Shown here piece after piece: positions 61,365-64,000 of a stretch of DNA of 64,000 nt. The notes under the pieces were generated by a model. It did no database searches. It saw only the letters and a program-made list of their open reading frames with translations, and had not been told where the DNA came from. Positions within the stretch are counted from its first letter, which is position 1. Each line of letters opens with the position of its first letter. A program made the position numbers and the translations under genes. The DNA is taken from the NCBI RefSeq assembly GCF_030128825.1, contig NZ_CP119127.1, positions 1,922,001 through 1,986,000 of the forward strand. The letters are read 5' to 3'. The stretch comes from Sphingobium sp. WTD-1 (GTDB lineage: Bacteria > Pseudomonadota > Alphaproteobacteria > Sphingomonadales > Sphingomonadaceae).

Positions 61365-63419
61365 ATGAGCGCCGACGACGACAACCGCTTCCGCCCGAAG
61401 CCCGGCCGCATCCGCTCCGATGCGTCGAAGGCCGGACAGGCGAAGAGCTTCCTCACCAAGGTCAGGAAGATCGCCCGCCAGCATGGCGCGGACTCCGGTC
61501 GAACCTCGCGAAGCGGCAGCGTCGGAGGTGGCGGCAAGCCAGGGCGGAACGGTGCGGTCGCTTCCGGCCGGGGCGTCAAGCGCGGGCGCGGCGCGGCCTT
61601 CGTCCGATCCCGCAATCTGTCGAACGCCTGGAGTCATCGCCAAGCTGGCAGCCGCCGCGTCATCGTCAAGTCGCGTTCCGTCCGTGCGGCTGGCAAGAGC
61701 GGCAAGGCCGCCGCCCATCTGCGTTACATCCAGCGCGACGGCACCTCGCGCGATGGCGAGCGCGGCCGGCTCTATTCGGCGACCGAAGGCCGCGCCGATG
61801 GCGATGCTTTCCTCGATCGCGGCAAGGACGATCGCCACCAGTTCCGCTTCATCGTCTCGCCTGAAGACGCCGCCGACATCGAAGACCTGACCGGTCACAC
61901 CCGTGACCTGATGGCCCGCGTCGAAGCCGATCTCGGTACGAAGCTGGATTGGGTCGCGGTCAACCACTTCAACACCGGCCATCCTCATGTCCATGTCATC
62001 GTCAACGGACGCGACGATATGGGCGAGGATCTGGTCATCAACGGCGACTATCTCGCCAACGGCGTCCGCGAACGGGCGAGCGAACTGGCGACGCTGGAAC
62101 TCGGCCCCGTCACCGAGATCGAGCAGCGCCGCAAGCTGACCGCCGAGATCGACCAGGACCGCTTCACCCGCATCGACCGGGCGATGGTGAACGAGGCCGC
62201 CGAGGATGGACGGCTCGACCTGCGCCATGCGCCGGAGAACATGCGAGGCCAGGAGGATCGGACGCTCCGGCTGCGCCGTCTTGGCAAGCTGGAGAAGATG
62301 GGCCTCGCAACCGAACAGTCACCGGGCGTCTGGGAACTTGGTGATCGCCTGGAGTCGACCCTGCGCGACCTGGGCGAGCGCGGCGACATCGTGCGTACCA
62401 TGCAGAAGGCGATGCGAGCCGAGGGCCATGACCGCGATCCGATAAGTTTCCAGATTTACGACACTGCGCCCGCAACGCCGGTCGTTGGCCGCGTCATCGA
62501 CAAACACCTCTCCGACGAGCTGGGTGAGAACTTGACGCTTGTGATCGACGGCACCGACGGCCGCACACATCACATCTCCGGCGTCGATCAGGCGAAGGTC
62601 GCGGATGTCCGCATCGGCAGCGTTATCGAGATCGGCGCGACCGACGCCGGATCGCGCCCGTCCGACCGCACGATCGCCAGCATGGTCGAAGATGGCATCT
62701 ACCGGCCCAGCCGCCATCTGGAGCAGGCCCGGTTCAATGGTCGCGTGCCCGGCAGCGACTATGATGGCTTCGTCGATGCCCATGTTCGCCGCCTGGAGGC
62801 GCTGCGCCGCGCCGGCATCGCCGAGCGAATCGACGCCGACCAGTGGCGCATCCCGCAGGACTTCGAGGCGCGCGCCGCTGCCCATGATGCGGGCCGAGGT
62901 CGCCAGCTCAATATCCGTGTTCTCTCGACCTTCGATCTGGAGAAACAGATCATGGCGGACGGGGCGACCTGGCTCGACCGGAAGCTGGTCGGGCGCGGTC
63001 CTTCCGATATTGCGCAAGCGGGGTTCGGGCAGGACGTGAGCGAGGCTATGGGCCGCCGCCGCGAGCGCTTGGTCGAACAGGGTGACGCCACTCGCCAGCA
63101 GAACGGTCGCGTTCTCTATCGTCGCGATCTGCTCACCACGCTGGAGGCGCGCGAGGTGGCGCGCGCCGGGGCGGAGTTGACGGCGACAAAGCCGATACCG
63201 TTCCGTGCGGCCGGCGACGGCGAGACGGTCAGCGGCACCTTCACCGGGACGGTCCAGCTCGCCAGCGGCAAGTTCGCCATCGTCGAGAAGAGCCACGAGT
63301 TCACGCTGGTCCCGTGGCGGCCGGTCATCGACCGCCAGCTCGGCCGCGAGGTGATGGGTGTCGTGCAGGGCCGATCGGTGTCGTGGCAGCTCGGGCGGAA
63401 GATGCAATTGGGACTGTAG
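61365..63419 (+). CDS. Relaxase/mobilisation nuclease with DUF3363
   Basis: 684 residues. A Lys/Arg-rich N-terminus leads into the VirD2-like relaxase domain: AAAHLRYIQRDGTSRDGERG, HQFRFIVSPEDAADIEDLTG and the HUH metal site NHFNTGHPHVHVIVNG. The C-terminal DUF3363 region (residues about 250-684) is long. It nicks oriT and pilots the strand into the recipient. ATG 61365 starts at MSADDDNRFRPKPGRIRSDA, the usual family opening; upstream in-frame codons to 61206 look non-coding. The coupling protein traG and the trb genes usually follow but are not in the window. Confidence 0.9.
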   Translation: MSADDDNRFRPKPGRIRSDASKAGQAKSFLTKVRKIARQHGADSGRTSRSGSVGGGGKPGRNGAVASGRGVKRGRGAAFVRSRNLSNAWSHRQAGSRRVIVKSRSVRAAGKSGKAAAHLRYIQRDGTSRDGERGRLYSATEGRADGDAFLDRGKDDRHQFRFIVSPEDAADIEDLTGHTRDLMARVEADLGTKLDWVAVNHFNTGHPHVHVIVNGRDDMGEDLVINGDYLANGVRERASELATLELGPVTEIEQRRKLTAEIDQDRFTRIDRAMVNEAAEDGRLDLRHAPENMRGQEDRTLRLRRLGKLEKMGLATEQSPGVWELGDRLESTLRDLGERGDIVRTMQKAMRAEGHDRDPISFQIYDTAPATPVVGRVIDKHLSDELGENLTLVIDGTDGRTHHISGVDQAKVADVRIGSVIEIGATDAGSRPSDRTIASMVEDGIYRPSRHLEQARFNGRVPGSDYDGFVDAHVRRLEALRRAGIAERIDADQWRIPQDFEARAAAHDAGRGRQLNIRVLSTFDLEKQIMADGATWLDRKLVGRGPSDIAQAGFGQDVSEAMGRRRERLVEQGDATRQQNGRVLYRRDLLTTLEAREVARAGAELTATKPIPFRAAGDGETVSGTFTGTVQLASGKFAIVEKSHEFTLVPWRPVIDRQLGREVMGVVQGRSVSWQLGRKMQLGL

Positions 63420-63482
63420 TCCTGTTCGGGCGACGTGCTGGCAACGCAGCGCACGCAGCGTCGTCGATTAACTAAACCAAAC

Positions 63483-63502
63483 TAAATCATGTGATTGATT
63501 TA
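63483..63502. promoter_or_regulatory. Palindromic operator candidate for the TetR gene
   Basis: TAAATCA-N6-TGATTTA, a perfect 7-6-7 dyad in the AT-rich gap 63450-63510 between the relaxase and the TetR gene. A TetR dimer would be a natural ligand. Confidence 0.55.
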
Positions 63503-63610
63503 ATATCTTACCGGCGCTAAAGCTGGCCGTGGGATAGGGGTCAGCAAGCGCCGCGAGCAAGCGGATGGGCGGCTTCCGGCTCCCAGGATGAAGGATGGAG
63601 CACGGGCCTC

Positions 63611-64000
63611 ATGTCGGGACGAAGGATCGAGCGCGGCGATCAAACTCGCGAGAAACTGCTTATCGCAGCCATCGACGTTTTCGGGCGTGTCGGTTTTGAT
63701 GCCGCGACGACACGGATGCTTTCCGAGGGGGTCGGAGCAAACCAACAAGCAATTGCCTACTACTTCGGCAGCAAGGAAGGTCTATACCTTGCTACGGCCG
63801 CCTCCATCGCGGACGGCATAAACGATCACATCGCCCCGCTGCGAAGCCTCGTCTTCGCCCGTGTCGAAGCGGCCCGCTCGGGGACAGCGCCACTCAGCAC
63901 GGACGAGGCGCGTCGCCTGCTGTGCAAGATCATTCAGCGGATGGCGGCGCTATTCGCCAGCAGCCGCTCCGAGCCTTGGGCGCTCTTCATTATTCGCGAG
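63611..64000 (+). CDS. TetR-family regulator (3' end outside window)
   Basis: The first 130 residues are visible. The HTH region is TREKLLIAAIDVFGRVGFDA, TTRMLSEGVGANQQAIAYYF then GSKEGLYLATAA, followed by a helical effector-binding domain that begins like CerR/YbiH-type (DUF1956) regulators. ATG 63611 has a GAGCACGGGCCTC context without a strong ribosome site. Family members of this type usually repress an adjacent efflux operon, so transporter genes may follow. This is inferred. Confidence 0.82.
   Translation, partial: MSGRRIERGDQTREKLLIAAIDVFGRVGFDAATTRMLSEGVGANQQAIAYYFGSKEGLYLATAASIADGINDHIAPLRSLVFARVEAARSGTAPLSTDEARRLLCKIIQRMAALFASSRSEPWALFIIRE

Overview
The window is a high-GC alphaproteobacterial segment, most likely from a sphingomonad (Sphingobium/Sphingomonas/Novosphingobium group). 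The grounds are the large TonB receptor, the style of the catabolic cluster, GC-rich codon use and the type of conjugative-element backbone. I assigned the taxon from gene content only.

Region by region. (1) 1-8161: a probable quinate/shikimate uptake and catabolism cluster. It holds the end of a bifunctional dehydroshikimate dehydratase, an OprB-like porin, a shikimate dehydrogenase, an AAHS-type MFS transporter, a LysR regulator and a TonB-dependent receptor. (2) 8234-13854: a secreted beta-lactamase-fold serine hydrolase, an OmpR-type response regulator with its sensor kinase, and a CapA-like metallophosphatase, ending in a perfect bidirectional terminator hairpin. (3) 13906-19533: a three-gene SMC-like operon (JetA/MksF, JetB/MksE, JetC/MksB) with no JetD/MksG nuclease gene beside it. 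(4) about 20062-33729: a prophage remnant or phage satellite. It has a tyrosine integrase, AlpA-like regulator, Toprim protein, NusG-like protein, small and large terminase and a gpW head-joining protein, but no portal, capsid or tail genes. Inside it an IS5-family element has been split by an IS256-family element. (5) 34038-34420: a decayed anion permease fragment carrying a 16-bp tandem duplication. (6) 34622-47464: a defence island. A complete Qat operon (qatABCD) on the plus strand converges on a six-gene minus-strand operon: DUF4143 ATPase, HamA, HamB, an unknown protein, a PIN-like protein and a HEPN-like protein. The second operon looks like a Hachiman system with extra nuclease-type partners. 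(7) 47633-63419: the backbone of an integrative and conjugative element or plasmid-like island. It has a ParB-like gene broken by an IS3 element and a frameshift, two DUF736 genes, DUF932, a DUF6499/DUF2285 regulator, an AlpA-like protein, RepA, ParA, a ribbon-helix-helix protein, DUF2840, the TraF peptidase, a lytic transglycosylase and a DUF3363 relaxase. (8) 63483-64000: a TetR regulator, probably the start of a cargo segment, preceded by a clean palindromic operator candidate.

How the parts work together. The left end looks like a stable chromosomal catabolic and envelope region. Everything from about 20 kb on is mobile or accessory. The defence operons sit between a phage-type integrase and a conjugative backbone, so they are plausibly cargo. 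Tight coupling (1-4 nt stop/start overlaps) defines operons throughout: 30055-31081, 36580-37458, 45424-46206, 57785-59207.

The most interesting candidates for something new are the six-gene Hachiman-like operon with its PIN/HEPN tail, the JetD-less SMC operon, and the pair of about 320-bp structured leaders before two backbone genes. I found no tRNA, rRNA or CRISPR array. All family assignments rest on motifs, length and gene order read by eye; no database search was possible.
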